Of a stretch of 64,000 bases of DNA, positions 48,112-59,547 are shown one piece after another. A program made the position numbers and the translations under genes. Under the pieces are notes generated by a model. The model saw only the letters and a list, made by a program, of their open reading frames with translations, was not told the DNA's origin and ran no database searches. The stretch comes from Perilla frutescens (Eukaryota; Streptophyta; Magnoliopsida; Lamiales; Lamiaceae): positions 7,084,501 through 7,148,500 of the forward strand of contig BRKX01000017.1 in the NCBI GenBank assembly GCA_026008535.1, in the 5' to 3' direction. Each line of letters opens with the position of its first letter. Position 1 is the stretch's first letter.

Positions 48112-49963
48112 TGATTGGTGTTTATTTGTACTATTTTATAGTAGGAATTTTTTATCTTTAATATGTGTATTTCCTTTATTTTCGTGATATTTTTATGTTA
48201 TTTCCTTCACTTTTGCTCTTGTGGAAGAATATGCCAGGTTTGTGTGAAACTTGAGCTTTAGTCTAGAAAAGTATGATATTAGGGCATAAAAGTCGCAAGG
48301 CGGTGAAGCCCCAAGGTAAAGCTCCAGCTTAGGAGTTAGGCTGAGGGACCAACTGATGGCTGAGCCAAAATAGCACCTCAAAATGATCAGTTTTGTGGTC
48401 AAACTGAAGAATTAGAGCCGCAGCTGAAGTACTGAGAGTTGAGCTAGAAGCACAACTGATGAGCTAAGCTTCAGCTGAAAAAGCAAACTAGAGTTACAAC
48501 TGAAGAAGCTCAGCTGAAGCGTTGAAACTAGAGGTAAAAAGCTCGATTGAAGAAAAGCCAAAATTGAAACTGATCCGCCCAGCCGGTGCGGAGACCCCCG
48601 CGACCACGGGGCAGTGCTCATGACAAGGCACCCCCATGAGCATGTGGCACCCCAGCCCCGTGAGCGCGGGGCACGCCGCCGGCGTGGGGCGATCAGTCTG
48701 AGTCTCTCTTGATCAGTTTCAGCTGCGATCAGTTTTGGCCTTCCTCGATCAGTTTCAAGCTATGCTTGTGAGCTTTAATCCTCAATATTTTTCCACCCAC
48801 TTGGCGAGCTAGATAATTAAAGAGGCAAAGACTTTTGGAAGCCTAGAGGAATAGGAGGAGTTGGGATTAAATTCCCTGAATAACTACACCTTTTTTTCTC
48901 TATATTTTCATCAACCAAGTAATCCTCATTCATCTACCATTCTCCATCACTCATCCGGATACACACTTCATCTTCATAACTTCTTTCCGCACATACTTCA
49001 TCATACTCATTATTCCATCTTTATTTGACACTTCACCACCACGATTTCAGAGAGAGAGAAAAGAGGAGAAGAAGAGGCATAAGAAGAAAGGTCTTACTCC
49101 AAGCCATCCGCGGAAGCTAAGCTTGCTCGAAGACCTCCACTTTTGGTATTTCTTTTCTTAGCTTAGCTCATTTAAAGGGTTTGTCCCAAAACTCTCAATA
49201 CAACAAATATTGCAGAAAGTTTGTATTTTATTTATCTTTCAATTTATGAAACGGTGAGCTTTATGAGTCTTGTGTTGTTTTGAGCATAATGAGGGGCTAG
49301 TTCCTTACATTAGGGGGTAGATAATCGATTTGATTTCAATCCATGCTTGTGTAGTTGATTTCTTGTTGTTGGAATTGTGCTTGTTTATGTTGAGTGCTTG
49401 ATCACTACTTAGCATTGCTAGGCTCTAAATGAGACCGAGAGAAGATTCTATAGCTCGACCTAGGTTCGTTCAACGTTAGGTTAACTAGGTTATGTAAGCC
49501 TAATTGTTAATCTTGTTCGTATGATATAACCGATAGGGGTTTAGCGGATTGACGGTGACAGTAAATGAAGTTAAGCCACTTGAAGGGGTCTATTTTACGT
49601 TCAGGATTAACATAATCAACCTGAAGCAAGCTAGGAGAGAAACCAATGAGAGAATCTACACCCTAATGTTCTTCTCATAATCTTTTCATCAATCTTTGCT
49701 ATTATTTGTGTTACTAGATAATTTTACTTGCTTTAAAATTGGTAATTTAGACAAATCATCCAACCCTTGTTTAGAATGTTTAGGTTCGTATTTAAATTCA
49801 TGTGCATGTTAACAATTGTAGCGTAGAAAGGTAATTGCCCAGATTAAGCTTTTCTCGAGAGACATGACCCGAGTTAGCTCGCTGCCCTACAATTGACCCT
49901 GTCCTCTTGCAGGTTCGGTTCGAAGTAGTTTGCATGTGTAGTAGAATTCGGAGCATTCAATCA
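48112..49963 (+). repeat. 3' LTR of the Athila-type element (longer form)
   Basis: It starts TGATTGGTG and ends TCAATCA. It contains 695 bases (48,333-49,027) missing from the left LTR. That stretch is rich in AACTGA and GATCAGTTT words and includes a GC-rich block at 48,580-48,690 (CCCCGTGAGCGCGGGGCAC). Confidence 0.85.
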
Positions 49964-49968
49964 CTATT

Positions 49969-52900
49969 CATCAAAATAACAAGCTTCAACAAGAACTGGT
50001 CATCATCTGTTGTCTACTTTCTAAACCTTTTTTGTAGTTCACACAATCCAATGGTGTTAGACTTTAAGATTTAAGGTAAGGTAACCATGAATCACAAAGA
50101 ATGCAATATGAAATTTGGCCAACCAGAATGCTAAAACCAGCGATGTACCAATGATGTATGCTAATCACTATTTAACCACCGATCTCATTGATGGTTTGGT
50201 GATTTTTTTTCTTTATTTTTTTAAGGCTAATTAATTAAACTGATGGCAATATAGTCATTCTGACTAAAAAATAATATTAAAAATTACTGGCTAAAATAAG
50301 TTTTTAAAAAGTTTAAGTGACTAATTTGGCCCATTTTCACTTAAATATATATAGATTGATGTTGGTGGAAATTTTCCGTTCAAAAAGATATTAAATTTCC
50401 TTTCAAAACACAATAGCAAAACCGTTCTATTTTTTGCCTCCAAATATTGTTGTAGATGTTCGGTTTTGTTTTTTGGAACAAAATTAACAATAAATGAGAC
50501 CAAAATTGATAGTATTTTTAATATGAAAAACGTCACGGTGTGACTAAAAATAATACTTAGTACTTAGACTAAAAACGAGCTCAGACATGTTTTGTGGAAT
50601 CAAAATTGAAATTTTCTCGTCTGGTTCACGATCTGTTAGACGATCCTACAGGAGACTTCCTCTCTTACTCTATATACAATGTCTTGATCGAGAATTTTAT
50701 TTGAATACTTATGTCCCATCCACATTAAATTAATTCCAATTTTAAAAACTCTTTGGTTCAACTTATCATTACTTATTATTCAAAAATATCGATTATCATG
50801 TGATATATATTAATATTGTAATAACTTTAAATATTTTTATATGATTATAAATATCACACGGTTGATTCGAGATCTTCCTCGGAGATCCTAATAATTACAT
50901 TTAATATTAAAAAATATATAATTATATACGTAATTTTTTCAAATATCACAACATCAGTTAAACTAAAAAAAATAGTAATCGTGATAATTGATGTTATTTT
51001 ATTTATTTTTCAAAGTACAAAAATAAAAATATTCTATTAATGGAACAAAATACATAACTTGAGTTGTAAAAAATAATTAGGCTTAGTATAATTTAGTTAT
51101 ATTCTTTTTAAATTTGTGTTGTATTGTTTAACCAAACAATCATAATCAACTTTTTTTAAAACATTATATAAAACTGCTATTATTGTTGGGTGTAACAATC
51201 AAGTTTTTTTAAAACTTTATAGGGATTTTCTTTAAATTTAACAAAACATTTATTTGTTCCATGTTCTTAGTTACTAATTCATTTAACTGTTCTTCTATAA
51301 AAATAAAAATAAATCATGTAATTATCGGTATTCAAATATTTAACTTCATGCAATTATTTTTTCTCACCTAATCACTATAATTACATAAAAAAATATTGGG
51401 CTTGACAAAAAATTTCAACAATTTAATATAAAATGAAAACTCAAATTTTGAGAGAAAATGTATGAGTGTGTTATGATGATTTGATGAAAAACTGCAGGAT
51501 ATGATAAGTTGGAAATCAATGACAATGACCAAGTAAGACTTCGAGCTGAGATGAGAGACAGCTATTAAGAAGCATGGTCAACCAACTTACAGGTTACCTA
51601 ATCAGACCAGTCAGGTTAGAACTCTTCAAATCTTGAGATAAGCTGTAAAGGGGGAAGAGAACTTTGGAGACTGGTAGGTATCCTCGGATGAGTTAGTCAT
51701 CAGTCTTAGCAAAAAACCAGGATAGACTGATGAACAGAGTCAGCTTGAAAGCTAAAACTGATCCAATCAAGAGATCAGTCAGAGCTGGCCCTAAACTGAT
51801 CAAAAATCAGTTTACTGGTAAAACAACTCTAAAAGCTTTTAGTCTTTATTCAACTGACCTTAGTTCAGTTAGAGAGAAAAAGCTCAAGCAAGTAGGGAAT
51901 GGAGAGCTATAAAACATTAAATAAAATTGTCAATCATGATAAATGATTAATCTGAATAATATTTTAATAAGTAATTTGAGGTATTTTTAGGAAAATTTTA
52001 TTTATTGATGAAAAACAACTATGATTCAAAGGATCACAACTTTCATGAGGAAGTGCAATCACTTAGAATAGATAAGTTTTGTAATATTTTAATAAAAAGG
52101 TGAAATTGTAAAACTATAAAAATAAGTCAAAAAAATAATAATGCTACCAGTTACAATATAAAATTAAATAGCCAATGCATGACTACAATATTAAATAGGT
52201 ATGATTATAATGTTAATCAACAAAATAAACGGTCAACTTGATCACGCCTGAACGTTAAAAAGAAATTAAAGAAAAAAAAAGTGTTGCAATATTAAATATG
52301 GAAAATTATAGTTCGATACGTAAATTTTGGGGCTCTTTTAAAAAAATCTAGTTTTTTAAAATTAACAAACAACACCTATTTTTTCAAAAAAAAAAAAGTA
52401 AATTTAACATTTGATCAATTTTACGGCTCAAAAATTGGACATAATTGATTTTATTTTAAGACATATTAATTGAACAATTTTTTTATGTGGCTATGAAATA
52501 AAATATAATCAATTACATAGGGTTTTCAAGTTGAAAAACTGATCACACATTATATTTGTTTTTTTTTAAATGATTATTGTGTTTATTAATTTTGAAAATG
52601 TGAGCTATTTTTAAAAAAGAGTTCAAAATGTAGGTATTAAAGTTCAAATTACCTTATTAAATAAGTAGAATCAATGTTAATTATCAAAACAAATGATCAT
52701 GTACAATAATAAGAGAAAAAAATTGAAAGTAGTATAAATAAAAAAAAAGGAATAATAAAAAGAAACGAAAAGGCCAAAAAAATTGAAAAGGAAAAAATAA
52801 AATATAATAAAAGAAGAGGAAAAATTTGAAAAGGCAAAAGAAAAGGAAAAAAAGGGAAGAGGGAGAGAGGGAGAGAGAGATTCCAAAAATAAAACCCGTG

Positions 52901-53213
52901 CTTTATGGGACTCAATTCACAGGCCATTTGAGTTTTTAGCCTCTCGCGCAACCACTTGATCAATACCAAATTTTATAAAAATTTTCAATAAAATTATTAT
53001 TTTAACTAAATGTTTCACTGATTTTTTAATGACAATTTTATCCCTACGATTTTTATCCCTACGATTTTGTATTGAGAGATATGTATGTAATTATATATTA
53101 GCCCAAACAATTTGATTTCATTTCACTCAGCATGCAGTACACCAAGATTATTCATGTCCCAACCTTGAAAAACTAAGGTTTTTCTTACATTAAATTACAT
53201 AAACAAAAGCCGC
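49969..53213. other. AT-rich intergenic DNA
   Basis: No gene is recognised in 3.2 kb. It holds a MULE-end remnant (50,215-50,335) and a tract rich in CTGATC/CAGTT words (51,690-51,880) like the one in the Athila 3' LTR. GA-rich and AT-rich low-complexity DNA lies near 52,800-52,880. The bases directly right of 49,968 should be contiguous with 25,742 in the ancestral sequence. Confidence 0.5.
50215..50335 (-). repeat. MULE terminal-repeat remnant
   Basis: The reverse complement reads TGGGCC, then CTTATTTTAGCCAGTAATTT and a TTTTTTAGTCA block, similar to the MULE end at 14,829. No partner end was found. Confidence 0.45.
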
Positions 53214-55044
53214 CTAATACTGCTTTCCTTGGCGGCTGGGCGACAGCAAGTAGCTTTGGCTACCTCGGTTGGTCTTGATCGCCTTAGCCTCGTTGGGCGA
53301 CATCTGGTATGCGTTCGTCAGAACTTGCAGCGGCATTGCTCTCAACGCCGACGTGTATCCGGCCACCTGGTTGCGCATCGGCAACCCGCTCGTCTTGAAC
53401 GAAACCCACTCGAACCCTTCGTTTCCGGCCTGCGCCGTGGAGGTGTAGAACTGCGGCACCACGAACATCTCTCCCTGCTGCACCTTGTCGTTTATCAGGC
53501 TTTGCCCCTTTCCACCACTTGGACTTTAGCGTTTCCCTTCGTCACGTACACGATCGTGTGCCCTTGCATCGCCCAGTCTGGGCTCAACATCGCGTTCTGC
53601 ATGTTGGAATATAAACAATGAGAAATTCAACCAACCAGAGCATCTCCAGTCGTACTCTATTTTATAATTTATCTATTTTAGCGTTAGAGTTTAGAGATCT
53701 TCAAATAGAATTTTACAGTCTCTATTTTGAGAAATGAATCTACATTCTGTTTAAGACTTTAGAGATCTCTAAAATATGATTTTACTATTTCTATTTAAAG
53801 AAATCTACATTTGCATTTTAGAGTTTAGATTATAGATATCTGCAAATTAAAATAGAGTTTTACCGGGAAAAGCGTGCCTTTCTCGGCGCTCATGTCAATG
53901 GATCTAAGGATGGGAAGCTTATGCATGTCGACGACGTTGAGTTTTCCGGCCTGTCGGGAATAGACATCTGCTTCTCTTGTGTTGTCGAGGTTGGAGAGGA
54001 TTTTCATGGAGCAGAAAGATTCTTCCAATCCATTATAGTGTTCCGATGCTCTTCTGCTGCTGTATTCCTTCACTTCTTCTGGGCGGATGTACCTCATACT
54101 CTCACGCGCCATCACGCTCAGCCCTCTCTCCTCCTCCGTCGCCTGCATCCGCCTAATGATGTCCGGTGACACGTTGAACGCCTCCGCCATCAGATCAGCG
54201 TCGAACGCTTGGAAAATGTTGTGGAACGTCTCCATGCCGGCCTCTTGCTTGCCTTGCCCTGCTGGTACTCCTCCGGCCAAGTAAAATGCCTGCACCCATG
54301 TATATGTAACTATATTTGTTAATTCACAAAACTTGAGAATCATTGACATACTCAACAAAAAAGTTAATTAGTGTTGATTTTTACTCTGAATTTTTGGTCG
54401 AGCTGGTTAGATTGGTGGTTGAGATCGTTGATGGAGACGGCGACCAAGTCCTCGCTGCCGTCGTTGTGGCACCAATGGACTGAGCCCGGCGGCAGCACCA
54501 CAATATCACCTCGACGAATACGGTGGATCTGCTGGTGCGAGTCTCTCGCTCTTCCTCCTTGCTTCTGCTCGCCTTCCCTGCTCTGGAAGGAGGCCTGCTC
54601 GCCGCTGTGGTATGTCTCGGCGCAGCCGGGGAAGATGACACCGATGAATCCCTCTCCTGCACAACAACAACAAACACGTATAAATCTTCTCTTCCAAAAT
54701 TTTATTTCATTTGGTAAAATTTAATCTGTACCTCTCTCGATGTAGACGAGACGAGGATTGGGGTGGTAGTTGGGGAGAGAGAGGGCGTTAGGGCGGAGAG
54801 TGTTCCTCATGGCGACGACGCCCGCGCATTGAAACTGAGCCTCCATTTCGTCCCAGAGCTCGGTAAGGCCGCCCTCAGATTGAATCTGGTGGTGGGGCTG
54901 GATGGCGGAGATGCGCTGGATGCGGCATTGCTGGTGGCGGCTCAGCCGCAGGCCCATCCTCTCGCCAACTCGGTAGTTTTCTGCTCCGAGTGCAAGTGAA
55001 ACTAGGAGGGAGAGAGAGAGAGCGAGAAGAAGTTTGGACGCCAT
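53214..55044 (-). pseudogene. 11S globulin seed storage protein gene with a frameshift in exon 4
   Basis: The four exons typical of legumin-type 11S genes join in phase: 54,732-55,044, 54,385-54,656, 53,864-54,289 and 53,214-53,596, all with GT-AG introns. A signal peptide (about residues 1-20, ending LVSLALG) sends the protein to the secretory path and protein storage vacuole. Two cupin domains are present. NGLEESFC in exon 3 holds the Asn-Gly cut site between acidic and basic chains and the inter-chain Cys. In exon 4 one base is missing near 53,505-53,512, giving TGA at 53,495-53,497. The product would be about 370 residues instead of about 464, losing most of the second cupin. The rest of exon 4 is well kept in the shifted frame, so this is a very recent lesion or a sequencing error. 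Confidence 0.9.
53597..53863 (-). other. Intron 3 of the 11S globulin gene, possible MITE remnant
   Basis: It starts GTAAAACTC on the minus strand and ends ATGCAG. On the plus strand it contains AGAGCATCTCCAGT and repeated TTTAGAGAT words, as in some plant MITEs, but no matching far end was seen. Confidence 0.4.
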
Positions 55045-55260
55045 TGTTAATTAGTTTAGAGAGAGGGTGAGGAAATGAGGAGTAGAGTGCTTGGATTTTA
55101 TAAGGGATTTGCATGGAGAGTGGCACCTGTTGTGAGACACATAGCAAATGGATTTTGTGATGAAAACAGAGCATGCGTGTGTGGGAAATATACGTGGTTA
55201 ATATGTTTGCTAACACCTTTGCGTCATGGCTAACACTTGGCCATGCATGTCTTAGATTCC
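55045..55260 (-). promoter_or_regulatory. Promoter of the 11S globulin gene
   Basis: Reading on the minus strand, TATAAA lies at 55,097-55,102, about 55 bases before the ATG. Upstream are an ABRE-type core (ACGTGG on the plus strand at about 55,192-55,197), GCATGCG (about 55,171) and a full RY element CATGCATG (55,242-55,249). RY elements bind B3 factors of the ABI3/FUS3/LEC2 group and ABREs bind bZIP factors; together they drive seed-maturation expression. No expression evidence is available here. Confidence 0.6.
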
Positions 55261-55289
55261 ATTTTGTTTGAGTTAAGGAGTACAATTTT

Positions 55290-55804
55290 GAAAATTATTA
55301 TATATATATATATATTAATATATATATATATATATGAATTGAAAATTATGTTATTTTGGAATCAATAATTTATATGTCAAAATTAAAGTTTTTGTCTTTT
55401 ATCTAAATATTTAACCAATGTTACTTTAGTAACATAAAAAAGAATAGGTTGCTTAACCACTCACAATTACAAATAGAAATGAGAATAGATTGCATAATGA
55501 CTCACATTGCTTAACAACTCACACTATCAAAAAAAGGCAATATATATAGTATAATATTGATATAATCGACAATTTTTTGGGGTAACTTTATTTTAGCCAC
55601 CACTCTACTTTTTTTAAACTTATTTTACCCAATACAATTTTAAAATCATATATTTTACCAAATATAGCCCAAAATGTCCTTAGTCACAATATAAAAATGA
55701 AAAAGGAATATTAAAAAGGAGAATAAAAAAAAATACAAATCTCTCCCCTTTCTGTCCCCCTCGCTCTTCCCACCACTGCAACAAAGTTTCAATCCGACAT
55801 CGAT
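55290..55804. other. AT-rich DNA with a (TA)n tract and a MULE-end remnant
   Basis: Two (TA)n tracts lie at about 55,297-55,335. At about 55,575-55,745 the sequence resembles the MULE left end (TTATTTTAGCCACC, TTTTTTAAACTTATTTTA, CCAAATATAGCCC, then GTCCTTAG and a CT-rich stretch). No gene is seen. Confidence 0.45.
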
Positions 55805-56905
55805 AAGCATGCTGACGACTTGGGCCGTAAATGAACCAAATTATTTATAAGTTATTCGGATATTAGTTCAAAAAAGTTCGATCGAAATTCGATCATTTAT
55901 TAAACGAGTCGAATTCGAATTTTTTTCGAGCTCGAAAAATTTCTCGAGTCAAACTCGAGCTACTCACGAGCTTCTCACAAGTAGCTCGAGTTCGACTGTA
56001 AACGAGCTTTTATTGACTAGTTCGCGAATTTTCAACTAAATAGCTCGCGAGCTTTTAATCAGGCTTGTTAATGAGCTTTGATAAATAAGCCCAAAATCCA
56101 GCTTGTAATCAAGCTTAATCAAGCTTGTTAACGAACTTTGATAAATAAGCACCCCCAGAAAAAAAAAAATTCACCCCAAACAAGATTCAAACTTTAGCCA
56201 AATAAATTTACATTTGTTACTTTAACCACTTGAATACATTAACAATTATGTTAATATTGAATTAAATAATATTTTCATAACAATTTTCCAAAACTCAAAT
56301 TAATATATGTAAATGTTTATATATTATATATTGATATCATACTTATATAAATATAAATATCATATTATCAATTTATGATCAGATATATTTACTAGATATT
56401 CAACATACTAATAGACTATATGAACTATATGAAAATTAAGAATTAATATTATCATAAATAAATAAATAAATTTAAAATAGAGTCAATTAATGATATTTAC
56501 AAATATTAAGTTAAGCTTATGACATTCAACAAAAAAAAGGAATAATTAAATGTAAATAGATTTATATGATAAAAATTAATGTAATAAAAAAGTAATTATC
56601 CAACTTTAAGATATACATTTAGTTATAATATTAATATATAATAATATATTTCAATTTTGAAGTAGTTTAACAAAAAACTATCTAATTTTGAGGTAAATAA
56701 AATTCTATTTATATATAGTTATAATTATGAATTGAGACTTGATAATGAAACAAACATAAATGAATTTGATAAAACCTATGCTATCAAACATCCACTATTA
56801 CACAGTTAAAAGTCATCATTATTAATCAAAACGATCATCAAATAATTAATAGTGTCTAATAATTACTTATCTAGATATTTTATTGGATTTGTAGGGTGCT
56901 TACTT

Positions 56906-57033
56906 GTAACAACCCGACTACCGGACTGATGGATGTCCCCACAAACGAACGCGAATTTTTCTAGCATGTTTTTGTCCTCATTCACACGCTCTCTGAGAAA
57001 ACTTTCCAGGGGGTCACCCATCCCACCATTACT
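56906..57033 (+). mobile_element. LTR start fragment (TGTAACAACCC type)
   Basis: TGTAACAACCCGACTACC opens a segment with GAGAAAACTTTCCAGG and GTCACCCATCCCA, words common at the start of plant gypsy LTRs. It is interrupted at TTACT (57,029-57,033) by the small LTR element and seems to continue at 58,728 (TTACTGCTTGG). Confidence 0.45.
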
Positions 57034-58727
57034 CTAGTTCGAGCTCCAACTCCAGTCTGAGTTTCAGTTTCAGTTCCAATTCCACATCCTGCACCTGCTC
57101 ATATTCTTCATCCACAGGAGAATAGTAATGGTTGGTTGGTCGAGGATGATGATGAGGATCCTGATGAGGATCCCGAGAAGGACCCCGAGGAGGATGTCAA
57201 TGGTTTTGCCGCTATTTTGGACTTTTTAAATAATAGACTTTCAATGTTGACTAGTCGTGATTTGAATTTGCATGTGATTGGTTGGTTGAATAGTCTTCTC
57301 AAGTTATGATTGGTTGGTTTTAACTATAATGCAATTTATTATAAATATATTTTCTTTAAAAATGTATTTTTTGTAAAATTAGGAAAATTTATTTTAATCT
57401 TTTGTTAGCATCTTGATTTTTCGAAATTGGAGTGTTACAGTATGATATCAAAGCAAGTTTATGAATCTGTAGGTCTGCGGTGTAGATTTTTTGGGAACAT
57501 TGTCGGAAAAAAAAAGTGTTGAATGTGATATTTTATTTGACCCTATGTCCAACGTCCATGTTATGTCCCGCCATCATAGGTATAAAAGTTTTATATTTTC
57601 TAATTATAGAAAATATGACACGAGCCATTTGGCAAACAAGTATAAAAATAATAACAATTTATTATTTATGAAGCGATTCTATTTTAAATGAGCATGATAT
57701 GTGTATTTATTCTTCTATGAGTTTGAACCTACAAGAATTTAGTAGAACGTATCACGTTATTAAGTTCTTCCTTAATGGTATGAACTATAAGATGAACTCT
57801 AAATGTTATTTAGAGAGCAAGTTGAATCTTAGATTGACATTAAGTTTCCCTTGCAGATGGCAAACTCTAGTCATGGGCATAGGATGAGGGCATGATATAT
57901 TCCCATACCAGCTTTGCACCAGCTAGAGTACCGTGAGTACTTACGTTGCCCGACGGACAGTATAGGTCGGCACATCACTCTTATGACTGAGATGTGGATG
58001 GACGTTAGTGACATGCTAGCCAAAGTTATGGGTTGGGAGGCTACGAACCGACTGATACATACCGTGCCAGCTGAGTGGGTTCTCTACGTTGCCTAGGTGT
58101 TAGGGAACTACGCGGAGAGCCACTCTACGACTCTTCAGTACATTATGGACTATTCGAGCTTTTCATCACATCTCTATCAGAGGTGAGCGATGTGGCGTGC
58201 TCCCCCAACATATGTACATACACCAGCTTTAGTTCTTGGACCAAGCTATGTACATTCTCATTATGTGCCACCTCATCTGCATGCTCCAATTCCCGCAGGT
58301 TGGATGGTCATGCAGCCAGCACCTGCACTTGCACTAGCTCCAGTCCCGGTGCCAGTCCGAGTTTCAGCTCCAGTTCTAGTTCTAGCTTCTGCACTTGCTG
58401 ATATTTTTCATCCACAAGTGCATAGTAATAGCTGGTTGGTCGAGGATGCTGATGAGGATTCCGAGGAGGACCCTGAGGAGGATGTGAATGGTTTCGTCAC
58501 TATTTTGGACCTTTTAAATAATAGACTTTTAATGTTGACTAGTTGTGATTTAAACTTGAATGTAATTGGTTGGTTGAATAGTCTTCTCATGTTGTGATTG
58601 GTTGGTTTTAACTATAATGCAATTTATTATTAATATATTTTCTTTAAACATGTGATTTTTGTAAAATTAGGAAAATTTATTTTAATCTTTTGTTAACACC
58701 TTGATTTTCTGGAATTGGGGTGTTACA
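57034..58727 (+). mobile_element. Small LTR retroelement (1.7 kb) with one unfamiliar ORF
   Basis: Direct repeats 57,034-57,439 and 58,334-58,727 (about 400 bp) both end GTGTTACA. The left one is followed by a Met-type PBS (TGATATCAAAGC, 10 of 12 matches to TGGTATCAGAGC). TTACT flanks both sides (57,029-57,033 and 58,728-58,732). The internal region is only about 0.9 kb, with no gag, protease or RT. The LTR starts read CTAG rather than TG, which is odd and makes the left LTR edge less certain. It is non-autonomous, but larger than a typical TRIM. Confidence 0.7.
57857..58597 (+). pseudogene. Unknown ORF of the small LTR element, with three stops
   Basis: One frame of 247 codons begins at an ATG after TTGCAG. 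It is interrupted by TGA (57,893), TAG (58,094) and TGA (58,184), each one C-to-T change from a sense codon. The N-terminal half contains LEYREYLRCPTDSIGRHI, MTEMWMDVSDMLAKVMGWE and FSSHLYQR; a Pro/Ala-rich linker follows (about 58,190-58,400), then an acidic patch with WLVEDADEDSEEDPEEDV and a short end with VIGWLNSLL. The last 88 codons lie inside the 3' LTR. I do not recognise the family. The continuous frame across 740 bases suggests it was once a real protein. Confidence 0.5.
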
Positions 58728-59115
58728 TTACTGCTTGGAAAATGGGAATTAATATTCAAGAACAATGATATTTTTGGCATTAGGCAAACATAGTTTGAAC
58801 TTTTTTGTTAACTGTTGGCTATCTAGATGTATTTCTGGTATCAGAATGGTTTCTATATTCTTCTTTTGAATATTTGGCAATTTGCTTTTATCGAGCTTTT
58901 TATTGAGTTTTTGTTATCGAACTTGAACATGTCCTAATCGAGTCGAGCTCGAGTTGAATTCGATCACGAATTTTATTATTCGAGCCAAACTCGAACTCGA
59001 ACTCGAAGTTCAAGCTTGAGTTGAACTTGAGCTCGAGTTCGAACCGAGTATATACCTTAAACGAGCCGAACTCGAGCTTAAAGATATTCAACTCGATTCG
59101 ACACATTTATAGCGC

Positions 59116-59547
59116 TACTGGGGTCCTGGGAGATGCTGACCACTCGTGGATCATTCTTCTCATCAAATTTTCTCAAATTTGAGTGAATTAAAGTAATATT
59201 TAATACGTTGGAATTTGGCACATCATTTTTTGTATTTGAATTCTCACATGTGCGCGCACACGACAGGGCCTGCGCGCATGCTGGTCCAGCACTGGGACTG
59301 ACACACAGGGACGAACCTATCGATTTTTTCCAGAAAATTTCCATATTTTCATATTTTTAGAATTTTAAAATTTCAATACAAATTTCATGTGCTTTGTCCA
59401 CGAACTTCTTCGAATCCAACTCCACTGCCCATATTTTGTTCATTTTTTTCAAAACTTCTTCAAACGTAACTTCTTATGTTTTTGTTATCATTTCTTGCTC
59501 AAGATATTGGGCAACGGACTGTAATAGCCTCGGTTCTACTTCTAGAA
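59116..59547. other. Unassigned DNA with a short GC-rich patch
   Basis: A GC-rich patch at about 59,240-59,305 (GTGCGCGCACACGACAGGGC) lies in AT-rich DNA. No gene is seen. Confidence 0.4.

Larger units (their letters stand above)
25748..49963 (+). mobile_element. Athila-type Ty3/gypsy element, host to three younger insertions
   Basis: LTRs lie at 25,748-26,932 and 48,112-49,963, both ending CATTCAATCA. Perfect CTATT target duplications lie at 25,743-25,747 and 49,964-49,968. The PBS is TTGGCGCCGTTGCCGG, the Asp-tRNA type usual for Athila relatives, and the PPT is TGTGGGGGAG. After removal of the nested gag-only element, the copia-type LTR and the hAT element, about 12 kb remain, normal for Athila. 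The order is gag, protease, RT, RNase H, integrase, then an extra ORF in the env-like position. Every domain is broken by stops or shifts. Confidence 0.85.
55805..59115. mobile_element. hAT-like element remnant with GAGCTCGA-rich ends
   Basis: Dense clusters of CGAGCTCGA, TCGAGTTCGA and similar words lie at 55,866-56,150 and 58,890-59,110, as in subterminal regions of hAT elements. The outer ends are weakly similar as an inverted pair (GGCCGTAAATGAACC against GCGCTATAAATGTGTC). No transposase is visible between them; 56,160-56,900 is plain AT-rich DNA and the rest is nested LTR material. The boundaries and the assumption that the two clusters belong together are tentative. Confidence 0.35.

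Noticed and set aside
52677..52969. Minus-strand frames at the GA-rich tract
   Set aside because: Phe/Leu/Ser runs from GA-rich DNA; looks like membrane segments only because of composition.
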